Assembly: GCF_014358015.1 (NCBI RefSeq)
Contig: NZ_JACONV010000025.1
Coordinates: 1 to 61,899 of the forward strand
DNA: 61,899 nt
Direction: 5' to 3'
Source of the DNA: Pseudomonas triticifolii
GTDB taxonomy: Bacteria > Pseudomonadota > Gammaproteobacteria > Pseudomonadales > Pseudomonadaceae
Below are positions 45,808-54,115 of this stretch, in pieces. The notes beneath the pieces were generated by a model. That model did no database searches. It worked only from the letters and a program-made list of their open reading frames with translations, and had not been told where the DNA came from. The position numbers were made by a program, and so were the translations under genes. Numbering within the stretch: position 1 is the first letter of the stretch; the number at the start of each line of letters is the position of its first letter.

Positions 45808-46218
45808 TCACGGTATATGTTGTTCTGCTGCAACGAAGCTCGGCACATGAGCCTTGATCGCGCTGAGCAGTTCTTCCTTGCTGAAAGGCTTGGTCAAAAA
45901 CTGATCAGAACCTACGATTCGTCCTTTGGCCTTGTCGAACAGCCCGTCCTTGGAGGACAGCATAATGACAGGTGTGGACTTGAAGGCACGGTTGTTCTTG
46001 ATCAGGGCGCAGGTCTGATAGCCGTCCAGGCGCGGCATCATGATATCGACGAATATGATGCGCGGGTGGTTATCGGCAATCTTGGCCAGGGCGTCGAAAC
46101 CGTCCACCGCCGTGATGACGTCACATCCTGCGTTTTTCAGCAGCGTTTCGGCGGTGCGGCGGATGGTCTTCGAGTCATCGATGACCATGACTTTCAGGGC
46201 TGTGGGGTGTTGTTCCAT
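45808..46218 (-). CDS. pilG: PilG, single-domain response regulator
   Basis: 136-residue CheY-like receiver: MVIDDSKTIRRTAE (acidic pocket), FVDIMMPRLDGYQTC (Asp about 58), VIMLSSKDGLFDKAKG (Ser/Thr switch), KPFSKEEL (Lys). It drives pilus extension and cAMP signalling after phosphorylation by ChpA. It is first in the minus-strand operon. The 244-bp divergent region to gshB must hold its promoter. ATG 46218. Confidence 0.95.
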   Translation of the reverse strand: MEQHPTALKVMVIDDSKTIRRTAETLLKNAGCDVITAVDGFDALAKIADNHPRIIFVDIMMPRLDGYQTCALIKNNRAFKSTPVIMLSSKDGLFDKAKGRIVGSDQFLTKPFSKEELLSAIKAHVPSFVAAEQHIP

Positions 46219-46462
46219 ATCTGCTCTTCCATCGCCGCAGCGAATTTTTGCGCGTTCTGCAAAGCACTGGGAGCCTGATGGTATGGCTTTAAGGATCCGT
46301 CAGGATCCTGGACCGGATGCCGAGTCTTTTTAGCACACTCTCTGTGCTCAAGCCATAAAGTGCGCGACCGCATGCCTACCCCTTGACCCAGCGCACTCGG
46401 AGCGCCACCCTGACGCCAATTTCACGGCCGTATCGGCCCTTATCGATCAGAGGATATTGCCC

Positions 46463-47422
46463 ATGAGCGTTCGCCTAGGGATTGTCATGGACCCCATTGA
46501 GCACATCTCCTATAAAAAGGACAGCTCGCTGGCCATGCTGCTGGCGGCACAGGCGCGCGGCTGGACACTGTTCTATATGGAGCAGAAGGACCTTTACCAG
46601 AACGCAGGTCAGGCGCGTGCGCGCATGAAGCCGCTCAAGGTGTTCGCAGATCCAGGCAAATGGTTCGAATTCGAGGCTGAAGTCGATGCTGGCCTGGACG
46701 ATCTGGACGTGATCCTGATGCGCAAGGATCCACCGTTCGACATGGAATTCGTCTACGCCACCTACCTGCTGGAGCAGGCCGAGCGTGCCGGCGTGCTGGT
46801 GGTGAACAAGCCGCAGAGCCTGCGTGACTGCAACGAAAAGCTGTTCGCCACGCTGTTCCCGCAATGCACCCCGCCGACCCTGGTGAGCCGTCGCGCCGAC
46901 ATCATCCGCGAGTTCGCCGAGCAACACGGCGACGTGATCCTCAAACCGCTGGATGGCATGGGCGGCGCGTCGATCTTTCGCCATCGCGCAGGCGACCCCA
47001 ATCTGTCAGTGATCCTCGAAACCCTGACTGCACATGGCACCCAGCAGATCATGGCGCAAGGTTATCTGCCCGCCATCAAGGACGGCGACAAACGCATCCT
47101 GATGGTTGATGGCGAGCCTGTTCCATACTGCCTGGCACGCATTCCGGCGGCGGGCGAAACCCGTGGCAACCTCGCCGCTGGCGGCCGAGGCGAAGCGCGT
47201 CCGCTGAGTGACAAGGACCGCTGGATCGCCGAGCAGATCGGCCCGACGCTGCGTGAGAAAGGTCTGCTGTTCGTGGGTCTGGACGTGATCGGCGAGCACC
47301 TGACCGAAATCAACGTCACCAGCCCGACCTGCATCCGCGAAATCGACAACGCGTTTGGCACCGACATTGGCGGCCTGTTGATGGATGCAATCGAGAAGAA
47401 ACTGCAGGCGCGCGCTGCCTGA
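46463..47422 (+). CDS. gshB: Glutathione synthetase
   Basis: 319-residue ATP-grasp enzyme that joins gamma-glutamylcysteine and glycine. RLGIVMDPIEHISYKKDSS starts the protein. NKPQSLRDCNEKLFA, LKPLDGMGGASIFR (ATP-grasp loop) and GLDVIGEHLTEINVTSPTCIREI (metal-binding) are all intact. ATG 46463 has AGAGGA upstream. Gene order pilG / gshB / tonB3 is conserved in Pseudomonas. A REP pair follows. Confidence 0.97.
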   Translation: MSVRLGIVMDPIEHISYKKDSSLAMLLAAQARGWTLFYMEQKDLYQNAGQARARMKPLKVFADPGKWFEFEAEVDAGLDDLDVILMRKDPPFDMEFVYATYLLEQAERAGVLVVNKPQSLRDCNEKLFATLFPQCTPPTLVSRRADIIREFAEQHGDVILKPLDGMGGASIFRHRAGDPNLSVILETLTAHGTQQIMAQGYLPAIKDGDKRILMVDGEPVPYCLARIPAAGETRGNLAAGGRGEARPLSDKDRWIAEQIGPTLREKGLLFVGLDVIGEHLTEINVTSPTCIREIDNAFGTDIGGLLMDAIEKKLQARAA

Positions 47423-47462
47423 TCAGCTGGCTTCACGGCGCACGGTTGTGCAGTTCACCTGC

Positions 47463-47549
47463 TGTGGGAGGGGGCTTGCCCGCGATGAACGATAATGCGG
47501 TTCTCCTGATGTACCGCGTCGTCTGCATCGCCGGCAAGCCGCCTCCCAC
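47463..47549. repeat. REP pair (GGCTTGCCGGCGATG type)
   Basis: Left arm GTGGGAGGGGGCTTGCCCGC is a variant and the right arm (ending GCAAGCCGCCTCCCAC) is of the common type, so the two are imperfect mirrors. It lies between gshB and tonB3. Confidence 0.8.
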
Positions 47550-47718
47550 GGCCCAGTGTTTGCCGCAGGACGTGACACAATGACTGCCGGGCATATCGGG
47601 CACTAGACTTCCCTTCGTCCGATCCGGACCAGAGCTTCAACGCACATTGCGTTATCATGCGCCACCTGTAACACGACACGGACTTTGACATGCAGGCTGA
47701 CGAGATGCTGAACCGCCA

Positions 47719-48621
47719 ATGACATCAATGGCCAGAAACGACCTCCCTCTGGAGCTCGCCAACATCGGTGTACGTCCGGCTGATCGACTGGGTTTCACCC
47801 TGCTGATCGCCGCGCTGATCCATTTGGCGGTAATCCTTGGCGTGGGCTTTACCTATGTAAAGCCTGAACAGATCTCACAAACGCTGGAAATCACCCTTGC
47901 CACCTTCAAGAGCGAAGAGAAGCCCAAACAGGCAGACTTTCTCGCCCAGGACGACCAGCAGGGCAGCGGTACGTTAGACAAGGCCGAAACGCTCAAGACC
48001 ACAGAAATCGCGCCCTATCAGGACACCAAGGTCAACAAGGTGACGCCGCCTCCGGCCAGCAAGCCGGTGGTTAGGCAGGAAGCGCCGAAGACCGCCGTTG
48101 CCACCACTGCGCCCAGCCCTCAGAAAACCGTCGCCAAGCGTGAAGAGGTCAAACCCGAGCCCACCGCCAAGGCCGCGCCGTCCTTCGACAGCTCGCAGTT
48201 GAGCAACGAAATTGCCAGCCTCGAGGCTGAACTGTCCGCCGAGCAGCAGCTGTATGCCAAGCGTCCGAAGATCCATCGCCTGAACGCAGCCTCGACCATG
48301 CGTGACAAGGGTGCGTGGTACAAGGATGACTGGCGCAAGAAAGTCGAGCGGGTCGGCAACCTGAATTACCCGGAAGAAGCGCGCCGCAAGCAGATCTACG
48401 GAAACTTGCGACTGCTGGTATCGATCAACCGCGACGGCTCGCTGTACGAAGTCCTGGTGCTGGAATCCTCCGGACAGCCGCTGCTGGACCAGGCCGCGCA
48501 GCGAATCGTGCGCCTGGCTGCGCCATTTGCGCCGTTCACCGGCGATCTGGCAGACATTGATCGACTGGAGATTATCCGCACCTGGAAATTCGCCCGCGGC
48601 GACAAGCTTTCCAGTAACTGA
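47719..48621 (+). CDS. tonB3: Energy transducer TonB (TonB3)
   Basis: 300-residue protein. A single N-terminal membrane anchor (LGFTLLIAALIHLAVILGVGF, about 24-44) precedes a long Pro/Lys-rich periplasmic linker (about 60-170) and a C-terminal TonB domain (NYPEEARRKQIYGNLRLLVSI, about 215-300). In P. aeruginosa the syntenic tonB3 is needed for twitching motility and pilus assembly, which fits its place beside the Pil-Chp genes. ATG 47719 overlaps the stop of a possible 10-codon reading frame (47690-47722) in an ATGA junction, so ATG 47728 cannot be excluded. No exbB/exbD lies nearby. Confidence 0.88.
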   Translation: MTSMARNDLPLELANIGVRPADRLGFTLLIAALIHLAVILGVGFTYVKPEQISQTLEITLATFKSEEKPKQADFLAQDDQQGSGTLDKAETLKTTEIAPYQDTKVNKVTPPPASKPVVRQEAPKTAVATTAPSPQKTVAKREEVKPEPTAKAAPSFDSSQLSNEIASLEAELSAEQQLYAKRPKIHRLNAASTMRDKGAWYKDDWRKKVERVGNLNYPEEARRKQIYGNLRLLVSINRDGSLYEVLVLESSGQPLLDQAAQRIVRLAAPFAPFTGDLADIDRLEIIRTWKFARGDKLSSN

Positions 48622-48629
48622 TCCTTTAT

Positions 48630-48670
48630 TTGCCGATACTGCCGACACACGTATAACTGACAGTTGTCAG
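48630..48670 (+). promoter_or_regulatory. algH promoter with palindromic operator
   Basis: TTGCCG (48630-48635) and TATAAC (48652-48657) are spaced by 16 bp. The -10 box is overlapped at its last base by the perfect palindrome CTGACA-GT-TGTCAG (48657-48670), which would sit at the transcription start. Confidence 0.5.
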
Positions 48671-48699
48671 GCACGCGGCTCAACGCCACACTAGGGCTC

Positions 48700-49272
48700 A
48701 TGAAAAAAGTCTCTCCGAGTTACCTCAAGCATCAGTTCTTGATCGCCATGCCGCACATGCACGACGAGAACTTCTCGCAGACCTTGACTTATATCGTCGA
48801 GCACAACGCCAATGGCGCAATGGGACTGGTGATCAACCGCCCGCAAAGCCTGACCCTGGCCGACGTGCTCGAACAATTGCGACCGGAGCTTCCAGCCCCG
48901 GTGCGCTGCCAGCAGATTCCCATTCATTCCGGCGGTCCGGTACAGCCAGACCGCGGCTTCGTGCTGCACCCCAGCGGTCAGACCTTTCAGGCGACCGTCG
49001 ACCTGCCGGGCGGCATCTCGCTTTCCACCTCTCAGGACGTGCTGTTCTCGATTGCCGACGGCTATGGCCCCGATCAAAACGTGATCACCCTGGGCTATGC
49101 AGGCTGGGACGCAGGCCAATTGGATGCCGAGATGGCCGCCAACGCCTGGCTGACCTGCTCGTTCGACCCGACCATCCTGTTCGACGTGGACAGTGAGCTG
49201 CGCCTCGATGCGGCGGCCGCACGACTGGGGGTTAATCTCAGCCTTCTCTCGACTCAGGCGGGACACGCCTGA
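48700..49272 (+). CDS. algH: YqgE/AlgH family protein
   Basis: 190-residue DUF179 protein (HQFLIAMPHMHDENFSQTLTYI and GAMGLVINRP near the N-terminus; HSGGPVQPDRGFVLH, about 75-90; FSIADGYGPDQNVITLGYAGWDAGQL). AlgH was linked to alginate regulation in P. aeruginosa, but its biochemical role is unsettled. The start is ATG 48700, giving the conserved KKVSPSYLKHQ N-terminus. Its stop overlaps the ruvX start, and the order algH-ruvX-pyrR-pyrB-pyrC' is conserved. Confidence 0.95.
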   Translation: MKKVSPSYLKHQFLIAMPHMHDENFSQTLTYIVEHNANGAMGLVINRPQSLTLADVLEQLRPELPAPVRCQQIPIHSGGPVQPDRGFVLHPSGQTFQATVDLPGGISLSTSQDVLFSIADGYGPDQNVITLGYAGWDAGQLDAEMAANAWLTCSFDPTILFDVDSELRLDAAAARLGVNLSLLSTQAGHA

Positions 49273-49712
49273 TGGCTGCATTGCGCCTGCTGCTGGGGTT
49301 TGATTTCGGCACCAAACAGATCGGCGTCGCGGTCGGCCAGGCCATTACCGGCCAGGCACGCGAGCTGTGCACACTCAAAGCGCAGAACGGCATCCCGGAC
49401 TGGGACAAGGTTCAGGCGCTGATCAAGGAATGGCAACCCGATGCCATCGTGGTCGGCCTGCCGCTGAACATGGACGGCACGCGCAGCAACATGAGCGACC
49501 TGGCCGAGAAATTTTCGCGCAAGCTCAATGGTCGTTTCGGCGTGACGGTGTATACCCACGATGAACGCCTGACCACCTTCGAAGCCAAGGGCGAACGCAT
49601 GGCCCGGGGCGGCCAGAAAGGCAGTTACCGCGACAACCCGGTCGACGCCATTGCCGCCGCCCTCCTGCTGCAAGGCTGGCTCGATGAGAACGCTGCGCTG
49701 TTGAATGCGTGA
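49272..49712 (+). CDS. ruvX: RuvX/YqgF, putative pre-16S rRNA nuclease
   Basis: 146-residue RNase-H-fold protein. GFDFGTKQIGVAVGQ holds the first catalytic Asp, IVVGLPLNMDGT and YTHDERLTT the others, and the C-terminal DNPVDAIAAALLLQGWL the last. Probably it matures 16S rRNA 5' ends (older name Holliday-junction resolvase-like). It overlaps algH (TGATGG junction) and precedes pyrR by 98 bp. Confidence 0.95.
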   Translation: MAALRLLLGFDFGTKQIGVAVGQAITGQARELCTLKAQNGIPDWDKVQALIKEWQPDAIVVGLPLNMDGTRSNMSDLAEKFSRKLNGRFGVTVYTHDERLTTFEAKGERMARGGQKGSYRDNPVDAIAAALLLQGWLDENAALLNA

Positions 49713-49810
49713 CTTTTTGTGTCCGCATAGCTTCGAGATACCCGGATTCCACGTTTACGCCTGAGCCGCGCCGCATGGACGGACGCTGCCCGAGCCCTCA
49801 AGGAGCAACC

Positions 49811-50323
49811 ATGAGCCTGCCAAACCCCGCCGAACTGATTCGTCAGATGGCCACTGACCTGAACGCTCACCTGAGCAAGCGCGGCATCAGCGACCCTCGC
49901 TTCATCGGTATCCGCACCGGCGGCGTGTGGGTTGCACAGGCGCTGCTCAAGGCGCTCGACAAGCCCGACCCGCTCGGCACGCTGGATGTGTCCTTCTACC
50001 GCGACGACTTCAGCCAGAATGGCCTGCACCCACAGGTGCGCCCGTCGGAGCTGCCGTTCGAGATCGAAGGCCAGCATCTGGTGCTGATCGACGACGTGCT
50101 GATGAGCGGCCGCACCATTCGCGCCGCCCTTAATGAGCTGTTCGATTACGGTCGCCCGGCCAGTGTCACGCTGGTCTGCCTGCTGGACCTGGACGCTGGC
50201 GAATTGCCGATCAGCCCTGATGTAGTGGGCGCGACGCTGTCTCTGGCGCCACAGGCACGCATCAAACTGTCCGGCCCCGAGCCACTTGCGCTTGAACTTC
50301 AAGACCTCTCTACCGCCCTCTAA
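49811..50323 (+). CDS. pyrR: PyrR, uracil phosphoribosyltransferase/pyr regulator
   Basis: 170-residue PRTase-fold protein. The PRPP loop VLIDDVLMSGRTIRAAL (about 94-110) is intact and GIRTGGVWVAQAL precedes it. It converts uracil and PRPP to UMP, and in many bacteria regulates pyr genes. The attenuation RNA targets known in Bacillus were not seen upstream, so regulatory function here is open. ATG 49811 has a strong AAGGAG 7 nt upstream. It lies 12 bp before pyrB. Confidence 0.95.
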   Translation: MSLPNPAELIRQMATDLNAHLSKRGISDPRFIGIRTGGVWVAQALLKALDKPDPLGTLDVSFYRDDFSQNGLHPQVRPSELPFEIEGQHLVLIDDVLMSGRTIRAALNELFDYGRPASVTLVCLLDLDAGELPISPDVVGATLSLAPQARIKLSGPEPLALELQDLSTAL

Positions 50324-50335
50324 GAGTCCTTTGCG

Positions 50336-51340
50336 ATGACGCCTCTCGACGCCAAGCGCCCGCTGCAGCTCAACCACCAGGGTCAGCTGCGCCATTTTCT
50401 GTCTCTGGACGGCTTGCCTCGCGAGCTGCTCACCGAAATTCTCGACACTGCCGACTCGTTTCTCGAAGTCGGTGCCCGGGCGGTGAAAAAAGTCCCGCTG
50501 CTAAGGGGCAAGACGGTGTGTAACGTGTTCTTCGAGAACTCGACCCGCACGCGGACCACCTTCGAACTGGCCGCCCAGCGCCTGTCAGCTGACGTGATCA
50601 CGCTGAACGTTTCGACCTCCTCCACCAGCAAGGGCGAGACGCTGTTCGACACCCTGCGCAACCTTGAGGCCATGGCCGCCGACATGTTCGTCGTGCGCCA
50701 CGCCGACTCGGGTGCTGCGCATTTCATCGCCGAGCATGTGTGCCCGGAGGTGGCGATCATCAATGGCGGCGACGGCCGTCATGCGCACCCGACCCAGGGC
50801 ATGCTCGACATGCTGACGATCCGTCGTCATAAAGGCGGTTTCGAGAACCTCTCGGTGGCCATCGTCGGCGACATCCTGCACTCGCGCGTGGCGCGCTCCA
50901 ACATGCTGGCGCTCAAGGCGCTGGGCTGTCCGGACATCCGCGTGATCGGGCCGAAAACCCTGCTGCCGGTCGGCATCGAGCAATACGGGGTGAAGGTCTA
51001 CACCGACCTGAACGAAGGTTTGAAAGACGTGGACGTGGTCATCATGCTGCGCCTGCAACGCGAACGCATGACCGGCGGCCTGCTGCCCAGTGAAGGCGAG
51101 TTCTACCGCCTGTTCGGCCTGACCACTGCACGTCTGGCCGTCGCAAAACCCGACGCTATCGTCATGCATCCCGGCCCGATCAATCGTGGCGTGGAAATCG
51201 AGTCGGCAGTGGCCGACGGGGCTCATTCGGTGATTCTCAATCAGGTGACATACGGCATCGCCGTGCGCATGGCCGTGCTGTCCATGGCCATGAGCGGACA
51301 GACCGCACAACGACAGTTCGAGCAGGAGAACGCCCAGTGA
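50336..51340 (+). CDS. pyrB: Aspartate carbamoyltransferase catalytic subunit
   Basis: 334-residue ATCase. FFENSTRTRTTFELA (carbamoyl-phosphate site), HPTQGMLDM and HPGPINRGVEIES (aspartate loop region) are intact. It makes carbamoyl-aspartate from carbamoyl-phosphate and aspartate. In Pseudomonas, ATCase is a dodecamer of PyrB with the non-catalytic PyrC'. The 4-bp overlap (GTGA) with the next gene supports joint production. ATG 50336. Confidence 0.97.
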   Translation: MTPLDAKRPLQLNHQGQLRHFLSLDGLPRELLTEILDTADSFLEVGARAVKKVPLLRGKTVCNVFFENSTRTRTTFELAAQRLSADVITLNVSTSSTSKGETLFDTLRNLEAMAADMFVVRHADSGAAHFIAEHVCPEVAIINGGDGRHAHPTQGMLDMLTIRRHKGGFENLSVAIVGDILHSRVARSNMLALKALGCPDIRVIGPKTLLPVGIEQYGVKVYTDLNEGLKDVDVVIMLRLQRERMTGGLLPSEGEFYRLFGLTTARLAVAKPDAIVMHPGPINRGVEIESAVADGAHSVILNQVTYGIAVRMAVLSMAMSGQTAQRQFEQENAQ

Positions 51341-52614
51341 AGCTCAGTATTCTCGGCGCTCGCGTCATCGACCCGGTCAGCGGACTGGATCAAGTTACCG
51401 ATCTGCACATCGAGGCGAGCAAGGTGCTGGCAATCGGCGCGGCACCGGCCGGTTTCGAAGCGGGCCAGACCATCGACGCCACAGGCCTTGTCGCCGCGCC
51501 CGGCCTGGTCGACCTCAATGTCTCTCTGTGCGAGCCGGGTTACAGCCGCAAAGGCAGTATCGCCAGCGAAACCCGCGCGGCAACCGCAGGCGGCGTGACC
51601 AGCGTGTGCTGCCCGCCGCGCACCAAACCGGTGCTGGACACCTCGGCGGTCGCCGAGCTGATTCTGGACCGCGCCCGCGAAGCCGGTTTCAGCAAGGTGT
51701 TTCCTGTCGGCGCACTGAGCAAAGGCCTGGACGGCGAGCAACTGGCCGAACTGATCGCCCTGCGCGATGCGGGCTGCGTGGCGTTCGGCAACGGGCTGAG
51801 CAGCTTCAACAACACCCGCACACTATGCCGGGCGCTGGAATACGCGGCCACCTTTGACCTGACCGTAATTTTCAATTCGCAGGATCGTGACCTGGCCGAA
51901 GGCGGACTGGCGCACGAAGGTCCGACGGCCAGCTTCCTCGGGCTGGCGGGTATTCCGGAGACCGCTGAAACGGTGGCTCTGGCACGCGACCTGTTGCTGG
52001 TGGAGCAAACTGGCGTGCGTGCGCACTTCAGCCAGTTGACCAGCGCTCGCGGCGCGGCGTTGATCGCCCAGGCGCAGGCACGCGGACTGCCGGTGACGGC
52101 GGATGTGGCGCTGTATCAATTGATCCTGACGGATGAGGCGTTGATCGACTTCTCCAGCCTGTACCACGTTCAGCCGCCGCTGCGCACCCGCGCCGACCGC
52201 GATGGCCTGCGTGAGGCGGTGAAGTCCGGGGTGATTCAAGCCATCTCCAGCCACCACCAGCCCCATGAGCGCGATGCCAAGCTGGCACCGTTTGGGGCCA
52301 CCGAGCCTGGCATCAGCAGCGTGGAGTTGTTGCTGCCGCTGGCCATGACGCTGGTCGAAGACGGCCTGCTGGACCTCCCCACCCTGCTCGCACGCCTGAG
52401 CAGCGGCCCGGCTGCCGCCCTACGCCTGCCTGCTGGCAAGCTGAGCGCCGGTGCGCCCGCCGACATCGTCCTGTTCGACCCGGCGGCGTCCACACTTGCC
52501 GGCGAAACCTGGCTGTCCAAAGGTGAAAACTGCCCCTTCATCGGCCACTGCCTGCCAGGCTCGGTGCGCTACACGCTGGTGGACGGACGGATCAGCTATA
52601 GCCGAGAGGCGTGA
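51337..52614 (+). CDS. pyrC': Non-catalytic dihydroorotase-like subunit PyrC'
   Basis: 425-residue amidohydrolase-fold protein of the type-I dihydroorotase family. The metal-binding HxH of active enzymes (in DxHxHxREPG) is replaced by DLNVSLCEPG. The later His-containing HAED-like block reads FNSQD, and TPHH-like residues are replaced by VALYQ. It therefore should not catalyse the reaction, as known for Pseudomonas PyrC', which holds the PyrB complex together. The start is GTG 51337 inside the pyrB end. The cell must carry an active pyrC elsewhere. Confidence 0.92.
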   Translation: MKLSILGARVIDPVSGLDQVTDLHIEASKVLAIGAAPAGFEAGQTIDATGLVAAPGLVDLNVSLCEPGYSRKGSIASETRAATAGGVTSVCCPPRTKPVLDTSAVAELILDRAREAGFSKVFPVGALSKGLDGEQLAELIALRDAGCVAFGNGLSSFNNTRTLCRALEYAATFDLTVIFNSQDRDLAEGGLAHEGPTASFLGLAGIPETAETVALARDLLLVEQTGVRAHFSQLTSARGAALIAQAQARGLPVTADVALYQLILTDEALIDFSSLYHVQPPLRTRADRDGLREAVKSGVIQAISSHHQPHERDAKLAPFGATEPGISSVELLLPLAMTLVEDGLLDLPTLLARLSSGPAAALRLPAGKLSAGAPADIVLFDPAASTLAGETWLSKGENCPFIGHCLPGSVRYTLVDGRISYSREA

Positions 52615-52711
52615 TTCAGCCCCGAGCGGGCGCTGACCGAGTCTGCACGGGGAATGCCGTTACGCTTGATTCAGCGCGCGCTCGCGCCTCCCGCAATGGT
52701 TTTGCCGAGCT

Positions 52712-53116
52712 TTAGCCGCGCTGTGCATTCTTCATGGATATCTGGTCATTGAGCGTCCAGAAGTCATACAGGATGCCGATCAGGAACAGCCCGCCGGTCA
52801 GCAGGTAGATGATCCCGGTTATCCACTTGCCCTGATACATGCGATGCACGCCGAACAGACCGAGGAAAGTCAGCAGCACCCAGGCCACGCTGTAGTCGGT
52901 GGAGCCAGGAGTGAAACGCAGGTCGGCCTGACGATCCATGGACGGGATCAGGAACAGGTCGATCAGCCAGCCGATGCCGAACAGGCCGAAGGTGAAGAAC
53001 CAGATCGTCCCGGTGACCGGCTTGCCGTAGTAGAAACGGTGCGCGCCCAGAAACCCCAGAATCCACAACAGATACCCCATGACCTTGCTGTGCGTGTCGG
53101 AGCGATAGCCGTTCAT
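52712..53116 (-). CDS. TM2-domain membrane protein
   Basis: 134-residue protein with a duplicated TM2 domain: YLLWILGFLGAHRFYYGKPVTG (about 14-35) and WVLLTFLGLFGVHRMYQGKWITG (about 78-100), each with the G-x-H-R-F/M-Y signature, followed by GLFGIGWLIDLF and GLFLIGILYDFW. It is an inner-membrane protein of unknown role. ATG 53116 has GAGGTTACAA upstream, a usable Shine-Dalgarno. It is monocistronic, ending 97 bp from the convergent pyrC'. Confidence 0.88.
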   Translation of the reverse strand: MNGYRSDTHSKVMGYLLWILGFLGAHRFYYGKPVTGTIWFFTFGLFGIGWLIDLFLIPSMDRQADLRFTPGSTDYSVAWVLLTFLGLFGVHRMYQGKWITGIIYLLTGGLFLIGILYDFWTLNDQISMKNAQRG

Positions 53117-53366
53117 TTGTAACCTCTTTAAGCCAATAGAAAAAAATAAATAACAATTTTGTGACTTCGCTGTCGTCTTCCGACGTATGGCATCAAGCCT
53201 GTTACAGCACCGTCAAACCCTTGTCGCCAAAGGAATTACGGCGAAAAGGGAAAGAGTCTGTCGCACATTTTGCAATGATGCCACTGTGACGCACTCGACA
53301 AAGGGGGTCAGATTTTTCGAAAAAGCTGTTATAAAGTTGCGCGCTGACCACTATGAGCCCTGCCGA

Positions 53367-54053
53367 ATGCGTCCTTTTTTCAAGACATGGCTAACCATTT
53401 GCCTATTTATGCCACTGGCCGCCCACGCCACCAATCGTGAGCAACAGCTTCCTGCGAGCTTCTCGGGTTACACCGCAAAAAGCCACTTTTCGCCCGCGAT
53501 CGCAACGCGCACTGCGCCTCAGGAAGCCACTGTCGTCCCTCATGCTACGCGAGACTCCCGTGCCGTTCAGACGCCGGTTTCGCGAAAGAATTCAGCCAAG
53601 GCCGTCAACGCGCAAGCGCTGGCTGCAGGCAATGCCAAGCAGGGAAACGCCGTTGTGAAACGCGCGCTGCAGGCAGTGGGTACACCCTATCGCTGGGGCG
53701 GCACCACGCCTGGCAAGGGTCTGGATTGCAGCGGTCTGGTGAAGTACGCCTACACCGACGTACGTGAAGTCGACCTGCCCCGCACGTCCAACGCCATGGC
53801 CCAGGGCCACGGGCAGACAGTGGACCGCAAGGATTTGAAGCCAGGTGATCTGCTGTTCTTCAACATCAAGAGCCGCAACATCAACCATGTGGCGATCTAC
53901 CTGGGCGACAACAAGTTCGTTCACGCCCCACGCCGTGGCAAGGCTGTCACCGTCGATACGCTGAAAAAGCCGTACTGGAACAGCCATTACAAGATTGCCA
54001 AACGCGTTCTGCCGAAACAGGCCACGCCACAAATGCGGGTCGTGCAGCGCTGA
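53367..54053 (+). CDS. C40-family NlpC/P60 peptidoglycan hydrolase
   Basis: 228-residue exported protein. A Sec signal peptide (MRPFFKTWLTICLFMPLAAHA) and a low-complexity linker (about 25-100) lead to an NlpC/P60 domain with catalytic Cys at about 121 (LDCSGLVKYAY) and His at about 174 (INHVAIYLG). It is probably a gamma-D-glutamyl-diamino-acid endopeptidase acting in the periplasm. The start is ATG 53367, from which the signal peptide begins. A hairpin terminator follows between it and pilT. Confidence 0.9.
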   Translation: MRPFFKTWLTICLFMPLAAHATNREQQLPASFSGYTAKSHFSPAIATRTAPQEATVVPHATRDSRAVQTPVSRKNSAKAVNAQALAAGNAKQGNAVVKRALQAVGTPYRWGGTTPGKGLDCSGLVKYAYTDVREVDLPRTSNAMAQGHGQTVDRKDLKPGDLLFFNIKSRNINHVAIYLGDNKFVHAPRRGKAVTVDTLKKPYWNSHYKIAKRVLPKQATPQMRVVQR

Positions 54054-54059
54054 TTCACC

Positions 54060-54083
54060 CAGGCCTGCCATCGTGCAGGCCTG
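54060..54083. terminator. Intrinsic terminator between C40 hydrolase and pilT
   Basis: Perfect 9-bp stem CAGGCCTGC / GCAGGCCTG with a 6-nt loop, followed by a pyrimidine-rich run (ATTCTCCCCTTCTTTTC). It lies between two convergent genes. Confidence 0.75.
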
Positions 54084-54115
54084 ATTCTCCCCTTCTTTTC
54101 TCCCTTGCCAAACCG

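Noticed and set aside
49713..49810. PyrR-type attenuator upstream of pyrR
   Set aside because: No anti-terminator/terminator pair or PyrR-binding loop could be recognised in the 98-bp gap.
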